In this document: piece after piece, positions 13,563 through 24,867 of the stretch
How the letters are laid out: the number at the start of each line of letters is the position of its first letter
Numbering within the stretch: position 1 is the stretch's first letter
Assembly (NCBI GenBank): GCA_907165065.1
Contig: OU015523.1
Location: forward strand, 17,297,834 to 17,361,833
Reading direction: 5' to 3'
DNA from: Caprimulgus europaeus
Lineage: Eukaryota > Chordata > Aves > Caprimulgiformes > Caprimulgidae
DNA length: 64,000 bases
Position numbers and translations under genes: made by a program
The notes under the pieces: model-generated
What the model saw: only the letters and a program-made list of their open reading frames with translations
What the model was told of the DNA's origin: nothing
Database searches by the model: none

Positions 13563-16322
13563 CCGTGGCTCCCAAACCAGTACATGCAATCATGAGTAAG
13601 ACTGCAAGATCAGAAGCGAAATGGTCAACCGATAAGATCGTCTCAAGGATGACATTATTTTCCGCTTCTTTAGGTTTCAATTGAGCAATTGTATATATAA
13701 AGAAAAACCATTCCAGAAGCCTTACATCTACTCACCTGCAAAAAGTATGCCTTGCCAGAAACCTTTTGTTTTCTTAGCAAGGCACAAAACATTCTTTTTG
13801 ATGCTGATACTCAACCTCCCAGAAATGTGGGGAAATTCATTTATGGCTATGGACTTCATTCATGGGGATACAGAACTGTGCCAAATGATTCATGTTTTCT
13901 TGGCCAACAACCAAATATTCTGTTTATTTAGGCTGATGAATTTGTGTCCCCTTCATCCCTCAAGGAAACCCACTCATATAGGTCAATTATTGTGTTATTT
14001 TTTCTTTTTTAAGATACTTAAAACAATTGAAGCACATGAGAAATAGCATACAAATAATACTATAGGTTCTAGGTAACTGTTTGGAGCAGGGTGCGAATCA
14101 AGAAAACCAAATAGATTTGCACTATCAACTGCAACCAAATAGTTTTTCCTCCTTCTACACTGCAAGAAAAATCAAATTCTTCTTTGCAGCAACAGTCACA
14201 TTTTAGTTTATCTTTCTGCAAAACATATTATTGGCCTGTCTGAAAAATTAAACAATTGCCTGCATTCCTGGCAAAAGATACTCCTTTGAACTACAGGGCT
14301 TGTAGCCGACAAGAATTACATTCCTACTAAAAAAGTCAAAACAGATGATGTTCTACAGTTGTGGCTGTAAGAAGTCTGCGTTGGTCGGAAAAATTCAGCT
14401 GCTGCTTCCCTTCTGGTTGCAACGTCAGAGCCAACACCCAGCTTCTCTCCTTCTAAGTGCTCTGATCCAAAAGCCTGTGGCAACTTCTGCAGCTACACTT
14501 AAACACTGATCTTCATGCAAGCACAGCAGCACAATGTTCCTAAGCCCCATACCCCTACTATGGCATCACTTATCCAGTGGTACCAGTCAAGACCATCTTC
14601 CCTGTCTCTTCTGATCAGCAGGTCTCTTATTATCATCATCTACTGTCAGGCACTGACTACTAACAGGTTCCTTCAAATCCACCCAAGTGCCTGAAGAGAC
14701 ATGTCGAGCGATGTAACTGTACCACTGAACATTCCTGTGAGGTATTTAAGAGATACCTTCCAGACTCAAAAATAAAATCAACAGAAGCTACCTAAACAAA
14801 GGAAAAATACTAGCAACTATCCCTAAATAATTAACTCCACCTTATAATAATACCAGCATAACAGTCATTCAGTACTTTCAACATAACTACATTGGCCATT
14901 ATAACCTAAACAGCAAGAGATGCCCAGCTATATTCAGACCCATCACAAAGTTATGAGAGTGTCTTTTTCTTCGCTGTAAGTCCTTACCAGCAAGCTAAAG
15001 CGAATTCCCTATGGCAGGCACCAAGGCCCTCTGCAATCCCACAGCGCTATTCCTTCAGCTAACCCGACTCCACCTTACTGACGCAAAAACCTAGGCAATC
15101 ATCAAGAAATTAACCACCTGGAAGACAGACAGCAACTCACTTTTGCCCAGTTAAGTACATGTGCAGGAAGCACTGGTACTGATGCTAAGCTGAGAGCCCC
15201 TCAGCAGCTGAGGCTAAGCCAGAAAATACTGGGTCCGCTGCTAAGGAGAACTGGCGAGGTCCTCTTGGCGAGGACCGGTGCCGTCCCTTCTGAAGGGGCT
15301 GTCACTATACAGCTTTTGTTTAAGAAAAGCCCTCAGTGCCTGATATTGACAAGCCATCTGACCACTCTCCTGTCTTCCATCATAAGACAGACTAGGGTGA
15401 GAACAAATTGCCTTAAATGCTTGGATCTACTTCCCGTCTGCAAGAGATAAAAGTACAGAATGAACTGCTTTGCTTTATTTCCTTTTCTGAACAACAGACA
15501 AGCCACCCATGGCAAAAGCATCTAATGAAAAGATTATTTGATAGTGCTGACCATACAACACAAACCAACACTTCTTTCAGAGGTGCCTCAGTATAACTTC
15601 TGGACATCCACATTTTTTATAATTCCTAGAGGGCAATATAGAAATGCTTTCAATAAGGTCTTCGACCTGGATTTCTGCTGAAGTGATCTCACCTCTCCTA
15701 CTGCCCAGCCAGAACTTCACACACAGAGCACACAGGATCGAGTAGAGCACGGGCTGTCTCGTGGACTACACCTAGGTAACTGACGCCTCTCTACATGGTT
15801 AGCTGGTACCAAAGGGAGCAGGAGGGATTCTGAAGATTCAGGGAAAGCAGTTCTCCTGCCTATAGCAGTTACCCAAATCTAGGTTGCAAAAGCTTCAGGT
15901 AGAGCTTCATTTGAGGCTTCTGTTTAATGAGATACCGCAGTGCTGACCACGAATGCTCATCTGAGCATGACTGGGATGTTGTAGCCATTTCTCATAGGGG
16001 TGTATCTTGCTACCACGCCTCACATATTGCTCACTTTAAGACCAGATCGTTGCAATGCACTCAATACATGGCTACACTTTAAATTAATTCAAAAAATATA
16101 AAGTGGCACAGACCATCATGCCTCCAAATGTACATCTTCCCCAACGGTAGCATGCAGCACGTCGGCAACAATCCCCATCAGCTGAGAAGATGGTTTTGCA
16201 CCTGAAAAGAGGGGGTTTGACCTGTACAGCACTCCCTGGGTTTGAGCCTTTATGTCTGAGGGACTGTCTTTTCTTGCCACATTGTAAAAGTTCTAATTAG
16301 CATTTCTTTTCAACATAAATAA

Positions 16323-16400
16323 AGTGGACTATGGTTGGACTCAATGACATGGTTGGATCCTTAAAGGTCTTTGTCAACCAAAACAATTCTATGACTCTAC
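16323..16400 (+). mobile_element. CR1 LINE, 3'-end fragment
   Basis: The plus strand carries the usual last 70-80 bases of a CR1: 'ggttggactcaatgac', then 'cttaaaggtcttt', 'tcaacc' and the terminal 'attctatgactcta'. It is truncated to the 3' end only and is the only clear CR1 copy in the GSK3B intron. Base changes suggest it is fairly old. Confidence 0.75.
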
Positions 16401-19400
16401 AAAAGGAGCACCTATTTGTGCAGCTTATGGAAGGAAATGCTGACAAGACAAAATTTTGGATTTTATCTGGACTTGGGTCAAAGAAAAACAAGGAGAGATG
16501 TTTCATGAGGCATTTAAACTTTCAATAAGCTCATTTTCATAGCTGCCTGACTTTAAGAATTTTGTTCATCTTTCAAGGCTGCACTAGGCTGATGCTCATT
16601 AAATTCAGAAAGCAGCCAAGTAACTCCACCAGCCATAAGAGCTTCTGCAGGAGACAGCCACTTTAGCACTTCCCACACTAGCTATGGGTGACTAAAAGTC
16701 CACAGAGTAAAGTTAAAAATTTTTTTAACAAAAATGAGAGAACTCCAGAAAAATGTTCAAGTCTTAAGTCTATAGAAATTTCTGGAAATTCAAAAGTAAC
16801 AGACCTTACAAATTAAAATGGGAGTCATCAAGTCATTTAAAACAAGACTATTCCAACAGCTTGAACCAAGAGGCTGCAAGTGTTCTCCAACCACCTTTCA
16901 TATTATTAGCCAACGTGTTCAAAGAACTAAGGGGTGGGTTTATCATTAATTCATGGCAGAAAATGCTAGAGCTGGTCACAGCACAAAGCTTTTTTGCAGA
17001 CACATAGCCTGTAGGCTTTCAGAGTCTTCTCCACATCACTCATCTGTCCAGTTCAAGAAAGCATGGGGTGAGGGAACAGCAGTAGCCCAGAAATTTGTTT
17101 CATTACAAAGACTTGCACTGAGTAAACTGACCAATATTGGAAAATCCTTTATGTTCTATCTGAAATAGTGCTTAAAGATACAATACATGAAAATTAAAGA
17201 ACTCTTGGGGTGGTCACCCAAGAGTGGTCACATTCAGGCTGTGGGGTGGTCTTCAGCAATATATGCCAGAGAACTGCTTCTCTTCTTATCCCCCAAGAAA
17301 GAGATTGGAGTATATAAACCACCACTGCTTTGTGATATCTACAAGGCCCTATCAAGTGAAGGGATTAAGTGATACAAGAACTTCCAGAGCCAGGATGCAC
17401 AAAGGCAAAAAAGATACTCCATAAGCCATTTGGGTTTCTACAGCTGTGTAAACAGGTGAAAAAAGATGGTTTAAATATTGCTAAGAAATAGAAAAGGTGA
17501 ATCAAGTTGAGGGTAAACTCCAAGAAGCAGTGCAGGGAAGAGGAAATGTGCATAACAGTGATGGAAGGAGATGAAAAGGTTCAGGATAAACCCCAGTATG
17601 TCTCACAAGAAAAAAAACATCAAACCACCAACTGAGAGAAATAAGAGAGGGGGGAGAGACACAGCAGAATAATTAGTCAAATTATCGTTTGGCAGGTTGC
17701 ATTGGCAGGCCTCACTTTTTTATTAGTTATTTTCCCGCTCAACTACCCCTAACAACATGAATAAAGAGCAAACAGCTTGGCAGCGTTAGTATTATGCACA
17801 GCAGACAGCTGTTTTACTCCTTTTCAGACCACAAGGCATGACTTCAGGCCAGTGTAGTGCGAAACACTGTTCAGTGCAGCACACGTAGTCATTAGCTGAC
17901 CCCGTCAGTGCTATTTTTTCAAGTTTAGGCACGAGGAAAGCCGTTCACCCAGCAGCAGCCAGAAAGCTGGACAGGGCTAGGATCAGCAACAGCCAGACAC
18001 ATAAGGCTCAGCAGGCTTCTGGAAGGGAGGGATCTTCCTCTCTCCAGCAAGGAGAGCAGGATGGGCTGCTTCCAGTTTCAGAAACCAATTAGGCAGAAAC
18101 TGCTATCAAAGCAATAGAGAGGGCCCTACCCTAACTGGGTTGAGAAACAGAAGGTGGCATTATCTCAATCATTTCGCCAGTTGCAACAGCCCCGCTCATT
18201 CCTCCTCCCTGAAGTTGCCCAGGGTGCTCTTTTCCAAGGCTCCTCCTCCACACCCAGCTGGACATCACACACTCTTAAATTCAACTGTCACCTAGACACC
18301 ACAGGCTACCTAAAAAGTAGTCACTTTTATGTCCTGGCTTCCGGAGTGGCTACTATCACAGTAACAAAGTCCCAGACTTTATTCCTTCACGAAACACTTT
18401 TTAAGGAGCCGTTACAGTAACGAAAGATGCAAGATGCATCACACCCAAATGCCAGCAGCAGTACCAGGCGTGAACAGCACGCAGCAATAGAGCTACCAAG
18501 CCACTGTGCTTTCAGGAGATTACACAGTACAAAAAACAGTGAAACCAAGAAAATAAAAACTTCAACAAAAAACAAGTTGGGCACCACTGTAACATTCTTC
18601 CAGAGAGTCCAAAATGAATTATTACAAGATTGTCCTTTAGTTTTTGCAGCCAAAAGTATGTGTACAAGATTAGAATTGGCTAAAGCAAATAAAATTGCCT
18701 TCCTCACCCTCCAAGTTAACAAATTCTGCATAACCAATTACAGAGCCATGACACTCGCACATGGAGCGAAAAAACTCCTCATGGCAAGCCTGAGCCATGA
18801 CATTATTCAATGCAGACCAACAAGATAATTGACTGCAGTTACAATAAGTACTGCTGTCTACAAGGACTTGGTGTTACTTGAAACACTTATTTTCCAGAAG
18901 CTAAGGAAAGGGGGGAAGGGGAAAAGGGGAAAAAAAAAAAAAAAAAATCAATTCCACAGTCATTAGACGAAAATTCTCAAACTGCAAACTTCAAGACTTC
19001 TATTTTTGTAGAGATATTTTTGGTCATGTGTTGCATGACTATCCTTTATATTTCAGGATCATTTTTGTCCCATTTGGGAAACAATGTACATCTGGAAGCA
19101 ATGCAAGAACAACTAGGTGAAGAACAAAAGGAAGCTTCACGCTCACACCTCTTCTCTTACCCTATAACCAGCAGGTTGATAGTATCAGCAAGTGGAAAAC
19201 TGGAAGCTCAGCTCCCTCTTGTTGAAGGACAGGCTCAGCATAAGGAGCACAGGCACTTTTTTTTGTGCAGAGAAAGCCTACAAACCCTACAGAACTGCAC
19301 AAAGAATAACCTACTTGAGAATTACTTTGATGTAGAAATCCATGTGGTGGGGTGGAAAGAATGGTGGAGTCATTTCAAAACCATCAAAATATAAATACAG

Positions 19401-21939
19401 AAAAAAAAGTCATATTTCAGAAGGTACTCAATGCTGGTATGGCTTGAAAGAAATACAAGAAAGTCACAGGGTTCCTACTCTTGTAGAGATGTTAAAACCC
19501 TTGTAACACCTATTATAGAGCAATGAGAGCAGCATGCCCAAGAAGTCATCTTTCCCAACAGCCAGAGGAGAAGAAGCTGTGGGTAGTCACTCATCCTTTA
19601 ATTCAAAGCTCAGGCTTCCTTGACCAACTTCTGTGAACAAAGTCTCATAAATTAAGTCTAATAAATTACACAGGGAAGAGATAAATATTCTTGCTCACTC
19701 TTTCTCTCATATACCCTGGGGAGAAGGGCAATCACCATATGGTTCTAGCACCATTCCTCCCAGGTAACAGAAGGATCAGCGAGCCCTCCACTCCTTGATA
19801 ACCCTTTCCTCATCCTTTGGATCTGTCCTTCCTAGGTAACTGTTGCAGCAATAGCTGCAGAGACACCACAGAAAGAGTGACTTCATCTTTTAATTTCACC
19901 GCTACTCTGGGCTTACAAATAAAAGCAAAAAGGTTGAGGCCAAACAAGTCCAGTTCTGCTCCCTGATGACTTGGAAAAGATGTGCACCAAGACAGAGGTA
20001 CTAAAGATGTCCAAGAGACTCAGAAAGATACCGATCCATCAATTTTCAGCTGCCTCATAAGGACTCTTTTGTCCCAGCTTTCACTGAAAAGGGCTCAGAA
20101 TGTAACTAAGTATCAGCCTGTAAATATATAGCAAAAGGAATCAAACTCTCTCTTCACCACACAAGTGATTTTTTTTTTTTTTTTTTTAGGCACTCAACAC
20201 TGGTAATAGATAACTTGCTACATCATGCCATAAGATGCTACCAAAACTCATTAGAATCAGAAAAAAATAAAACTGTTTTTAACACTCAGGAATTATTCTC
20301 TCCTACAGTGAGGGGGGAAATTAACTTCCTGGACTGCTTACATGGATGGATTAATTGAAAATACAAACTGCATTTCTCACACAGTCCTTGTATGTGGCTC
20401 TCTTGCTTTGTTCTGACATCTTTTTCCAGACAGCAGAAGGACCAGGAGCACATGACTACAGCGACTGTGGGGGTTATCACAAGTGGCGTGTGCTTTATGC
20501 TACGGCCTTTGTTTCTCCCTCAGTGTTATACACTTGGGATTGAATCATATCTGCAAACTTGTTAGTCTGCATCAGTTAGCACCCTCTTCACAGGCAAGCA
20601 TCTGTCTAGTCTTTGACCTCAAATAAACGGGAAAGGAGCATCAATGACCTTTCAAGAATCAAGCTGTAGAGCTTGAATAAGACAAATCTAGTTGCTGAGC
20701 ATGACAGGTCTGGGTCTCGCTTGGTTTAGACAGCCATCTGCAGAAATACCCATCAACAAGACCCGCTTCCTATTCCACACACACATAAAGTAAATCAATA
20801 AATTAAAATGGAGTCACCCACAGTTTTTCTCCACGAAAATCAGGAGCCCTTGGTGAACGCTAACGCTGGAGCCGATCAAACACACGCTCTCATGCTGCTA
20901 ACACGGGTTAACCGCATCCATGTTTTCTGAAGCGCTGCAGGCACGCTGATGGTGCGGATACAAGGTGGACTACAGACCCCAGCCCAATGCTCTCTTAAAG
21001 GCTCCAACCGCAGCAGGAGACATTTCAGTGCAGAAAACCCATCAGAACTGCAGATCTGTCAAGAAGCTCACAATCTCACAGCGCTTTGGCACAAAGTGGG
21101 TAAAACAATGCGATATACGCACATATGCACACACCAAGCACCGTCAGGTGTGGCTGCATGCAAGTACCATGGAAGTCAATGGAATGGTAATGCATATCAA
21201 GCATTTCAGGCCCCATACAGATGCCACCCTGCATTCCCATCAGAAAAAGGAAAATATCTCTGAAAACCATGCTATTAAAATGAATCTGGGAGAACAATTT
21301 AGTTGATAATACGAAGATATTCAAATCAGGAGTTAAGATATGCCCTATTATACACATATCGCCAATCTTTAGTGGCTCAGAATAGGGCCTTCTTCCATTC
21401 ACTCTGTACATTGTTAGAACTTAACGTATATTTTTAATTCACATAAAGGAGATAATCCCACAAGCTACAATATGAAAGACAGATACATATTAAACACCAT
21501 TTCCAACATGCCTGTGCAGAATAAAGCACAGGCCTCATTCTTAAAAATATTCTTCTGATCAGAAAACTGGAAAAGGCAATAACTACTCCACAGGCTCACA
21601 TGTCAAAATAACCATTTTCTTATCCTCTCCATTGAGCATTTTACTGGAGCCTGGAGCATATTAGAGACACCTTTTGTAAGCCCTCCCCCCTCCGTTTTTT
21701 TTTTTTTTTTTTTTTTAAATGGGCTGGACTAAAAGGTGCTCACACCCGATCTATGGGTGCATGGAAAAATCTTCCAAGCTCTCTCCTTCAGAGCCAAGAG
21801 TGTTAAAAAAAATAATCCACCAAACCATAAGGAACGTGAATGTCACGGCCATACCTGTGTGCCTGCAATTCGCTTCCTCCTTTTGAGGTGGAAATAAAAA
21901 GGAAATACAGGCTATGGAGCTCCCAATCCGATTCACAAA

Positions 21940-21959
21940 GGGGGGGGGGGGGGCGGGGG
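21940..21959 (+). repeat. Poly-G run near the GSK3B splice donor
   Basis: A run of 14 G followed by C and five more G lies about 245 bases inside intron 1. The plus strand could form a G-quadruplex, and the transcribed RNA would carry the C-rich complement. Homopolymer length in assemblies is often unreliable. Confidence 0.8.
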
Positions 21960-22080
21960 AAGGGAATAAAAAGGCTTTTTAATTAGCCAGAAAGGCCGCT
22001 GGCAGCGACCAGAAGCTGAGGAAAAGGACAAACCAACCGGCATTTTTTGTCCAATAGGCCCCAAACGAAGCGCCTATTCA

Positions 22081-22527
<447 letters not shown>

Positions 22528-22751
22528 TCACGCCACCCGGTTCTCACAAAACCATCCTTCCCGGCAGCGCCGGTGGGTCCGAGAGCCGCCTCCGCCCAGT
22601 CCGCAGCCCCCCCCGGCGCCGCTCCCGCTCTGCCCCCGGCCGCGAGCGCGGGGGGTTGCTAGGCCTCGCTGCCCCCACCCTGGGCGCCAGTCACATGGGG
22701 CGGAGGCTCAGGGCCCAGCTCCTCCGATCCCGTCGCTGGGCTTCTCGGGGA

Positions 22752-22830
22752 TTTCTTTCCTTTTTCTTTTTTTTCTTCTTCTTTTTCTTCCTCCGCTTTC
22801 TTCCCCCTCCCCTCTCCTCTCCTTCCCCCT
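22752..22830 (-). repeat. Polypurine tract in the GSK3B leader
   Basis: The plus strand is 79 pyrimidines with one interruption (G at 22795), so the mRNA-sense strand is an A- and G-only tract. It lies about 460-540 bases upstream of the start codon. Such tracts can form triplex DNA and bind purine-tract proteins. Confidence 0.85.
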
Positions 22831-23550
22831 CGCCTCTGAGGGAGGCGGCAGGGAACGGGACTATTTTTTCCCCGGCGGAAGGATCTCGGACTCCCGGATC
22901 CGCCGACAGGAGGTGATGCGACCGCTCGCAAGGGGATCCGGCAAGGGCGGTGGGATCCGCGGCGGGCGGAGTAGGGGTGAAGCGGCCCGGGCGGCCTCGC
23001 TCGCTCCCTCGCTAAGGCTTCTCAGTGCGGCGCTGAGGCGGCGGCTCCGGCCGGGCTCCTCATTGCGCCCGCAGGGGCAGCTGGCGGCGGCTCAGGCTGG
23101 GGACGCTGCACTGCGGGCGGCGGCAGGCGACGGCGGCGCAGGCCATGACGACGGCGGCTCCCCGGCTCCTCCTCAGGCGGCTTCAGACCGCTGGCGGCGG
23201 CGGCGGCGACTGTTGCTGCTTCTTTCCCGGGCGTCCAAGGCACATGGGAGTCGCCCGCCCGGCTGAAGCCTCCTGCCGCTCCCTCCCGGCGCCGGCTTCC
23301 TCCCGCCGGGCCTCCCTCCCCCGTTTCTGACGATCAGTCCCTTTGTCCCCGCTGCTGCCTCCGCTGCGTGCTGGGCTCCTGCTGCTGCGCTCTGTGCGTG
23401 CGCCAAAGCCGCGCAGCCGCCTATGCCCGTTACCGCCCTACGCTGCGGAAGGGCCCTAAGCAGCTTCTGTGAATAGCCAGCCGAAGAGCCCGACGCACTC
23501 GCTAGCCCCCAGCCCGAGGCCCTTACGGAAAGATCCGAGCCTCCTCGGGA

Positions 23551-23918
23551 CCAATCCCGAGGTCGATACGGAAATGTCTGTAACGGGTCGTAACCAATCA
23601 CGAAGTCATCACGAGTGCAGCCGAGTCTCCCCGAAGCGAAACGGAGACCCAATCGGAAAACGCTGCCACCGCCCTAGCAGCGCGGTCGGGCAGCCAATAG
23701 GAAGGAGTCCTTTCTTTCGGTTATTGCCGGGCCAACCCGAAGAGAGCCGAAGCGGGAGAGCCAATCAGAGAGCGCGCAGTCCTGGGACGGTTTCAAGCCG
23801 CAGCCCGAGGCGGAGAAAGGGCGCGGGCTGCCATTGGCTTTCCCGGCGGAGCGCTCCGATTGGCTGGCGGCGATGAGGCGGCCCGCATACGCAACCCAGC
23901 TCGCCGCGACGGACCAAT
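23551..23918. promoter_or_regulatory. GSK3B: Array of eight CCAAT boxes (NF-Y type)
   Basis: CCAAT occurs on the plus strand at 23551, 23594, 23649, 23694, 23761 and 23914, and on the minus strand (ATTGG) at 23833 and 23859. Several match the longer NF-Y form (A-G-C-C-A-A-T with favourable flanks), notably 23694, 23761, 23833 and 23859. Gaps are 43, 55, 45, 67, 72, 26 and 55 bases. NF-Y sites usually lie 50-100 bases upstream of start sites, so the array fits the GSK3B promoter or a divergent one. Binding is inferred from motif only. Confidence 0.75.
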
Positions 23919-23958
23919 CCCGACACTCAGGGCCGCGGGCAGCGCCCGCTCACCTTTA

Positions 23959-23985
23959 TGACCTCACCGGGCGCGCAGGGCGGGG
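23959..23985. promoter_or_regulatory. TGACCTCA element and GC box
   Basis: TGACCTCA at 23959-23966 resembles a CRE or nuclear-receptor half-site, and GGGCGGGG at 23978-23985 is a consensus Sp1/KLF box. Both lie just outside the CCAAT array in the CpG island. Confidence 0.5.
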
Positions 23986-24310
23986 CTGGGGGGGCTACGC
24001 ATGCTCAGTGCGGCGCACAGGGAGGTGCCGAGGGCACAGGGCGGTGGCCCACCCGTCGCGCCTGAGCGCAGGCGGCCGCCGCCCTTCAGGCCCTACCCGC
24101 TCTGTAGGGGCGGATCCGAGCCTTGTCGCACCGTGAGGCAAGGCCGTTTAGGCAGCGCAGAGCCGGGGGAATGGCACAAAAGAAACTCTGCCCAAACGCC
24201 CCCAAAATAACGAGTTTTGTGCCTGAAACCATCAGGGAGTGAGTTCCTGTGGGCCTGCCCGCGATCCCTTGTCAAACAGAGAGACAAAGAGGTGGAGCCG
24301 GCTGTTGTTA

Positions 24311-24362
24311 CACGTGCAATGGCATCCATAGGCCTTGGTGCGGTTGGTGGGAAAATGGCGGC
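24311..24362 (+). promoter_or_regulatory. E-box and YY1-type element at the outer edge of the CpG island
   Basis: A CACGTG E-box (24311-24316) is followed by AAAATGGCGGC (24352-24362), the consensus YY1 element. In promoters this element typically sits just downstream of a start site in sense orientation. Read on the plus strand, it would suit a transcript running away from GSK3B. No coding region follows, so any product would be noncoding. Confidence 0.5.
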
Positions 24363-24573
24363 CGTGGGATAGGGGTAACGGTGTGGTGAGGCGGGTTGTT
24401 AGATAGGACAAGGGGATACTGGAAGTTGCAGAGGTGGCACATGAAGTGCTGGCAATCCCATTTTGCAGAACCTGAGCTGAGCAATAGGGAAAAAAAGATC
24501 AAAACTTGGAAAAGATCAGGAGTCTTGGAAAGTTCGCCCAGTTCAGCTGTTATCAGCAAGACCTTCTTGAGGT

Positions 24574-24607
24574 CAGTTTGTATTAGAGGAAACAGTTTGT
24601 ATTAGAG
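24574..24607 (+). repeat. 15-bp direct repeat
   Basis: cagtttgtattagag occurs at 24574-24588 and again at 24593-24607 with a 4-base spacer, a period of 19. This is a simple local duplication. Confidence 0.9.
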
Positions 24608-24848
24608 CCACTAAAATGGCCCTCATATCCACATCTCAGTGCTGCCACGAGTGGATTTTGCTTGGCCCTGGCCAGAGTCCCAAGCACTGTTCTGGAAGAG
24701 GCTGTACTTCAGGGCTCCGAAGCATCCCTGGGGGCACCAGTTCCCAGCCGCGGTACAGCCAGCGCTGGAGTACTGCTCCCTGCTGTCACCTCAGTAAAAT
24801 TACTCGGCAGACCTCAGCAAAAATGGAGCACTGCTTGCTTATGCCATT

Positions 24849-24867
24849 AAAAAAAAAAAAAAAAAAA
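24849..24867 (+). repeat. A19 homopolymer
   Basis: A run of 19 A follows 'gccatt'. The unique sequence before it is not recognisable as a transcript copy, so I call it only a homopolymer. Confidence 0.9.

Noticed and set aside
17202-17224. Inverted repeat CTCTTGGG ... CCCAAGAG with a 7-base loop
   Set aside because: An 8-bp stem is expected by chance in a 22-kb intron and has no T run or RNA-gene context.
22659-23652. Long GC-rich open frames on both strands in the CpG island (90-190 codons)
   Set aside because: GC-rich DNA has few stop codons. The frames overlap each other, give Ala/Gly/Arg/Pro-rich products without domains, and lie in the promoter and leader of GSK3B.
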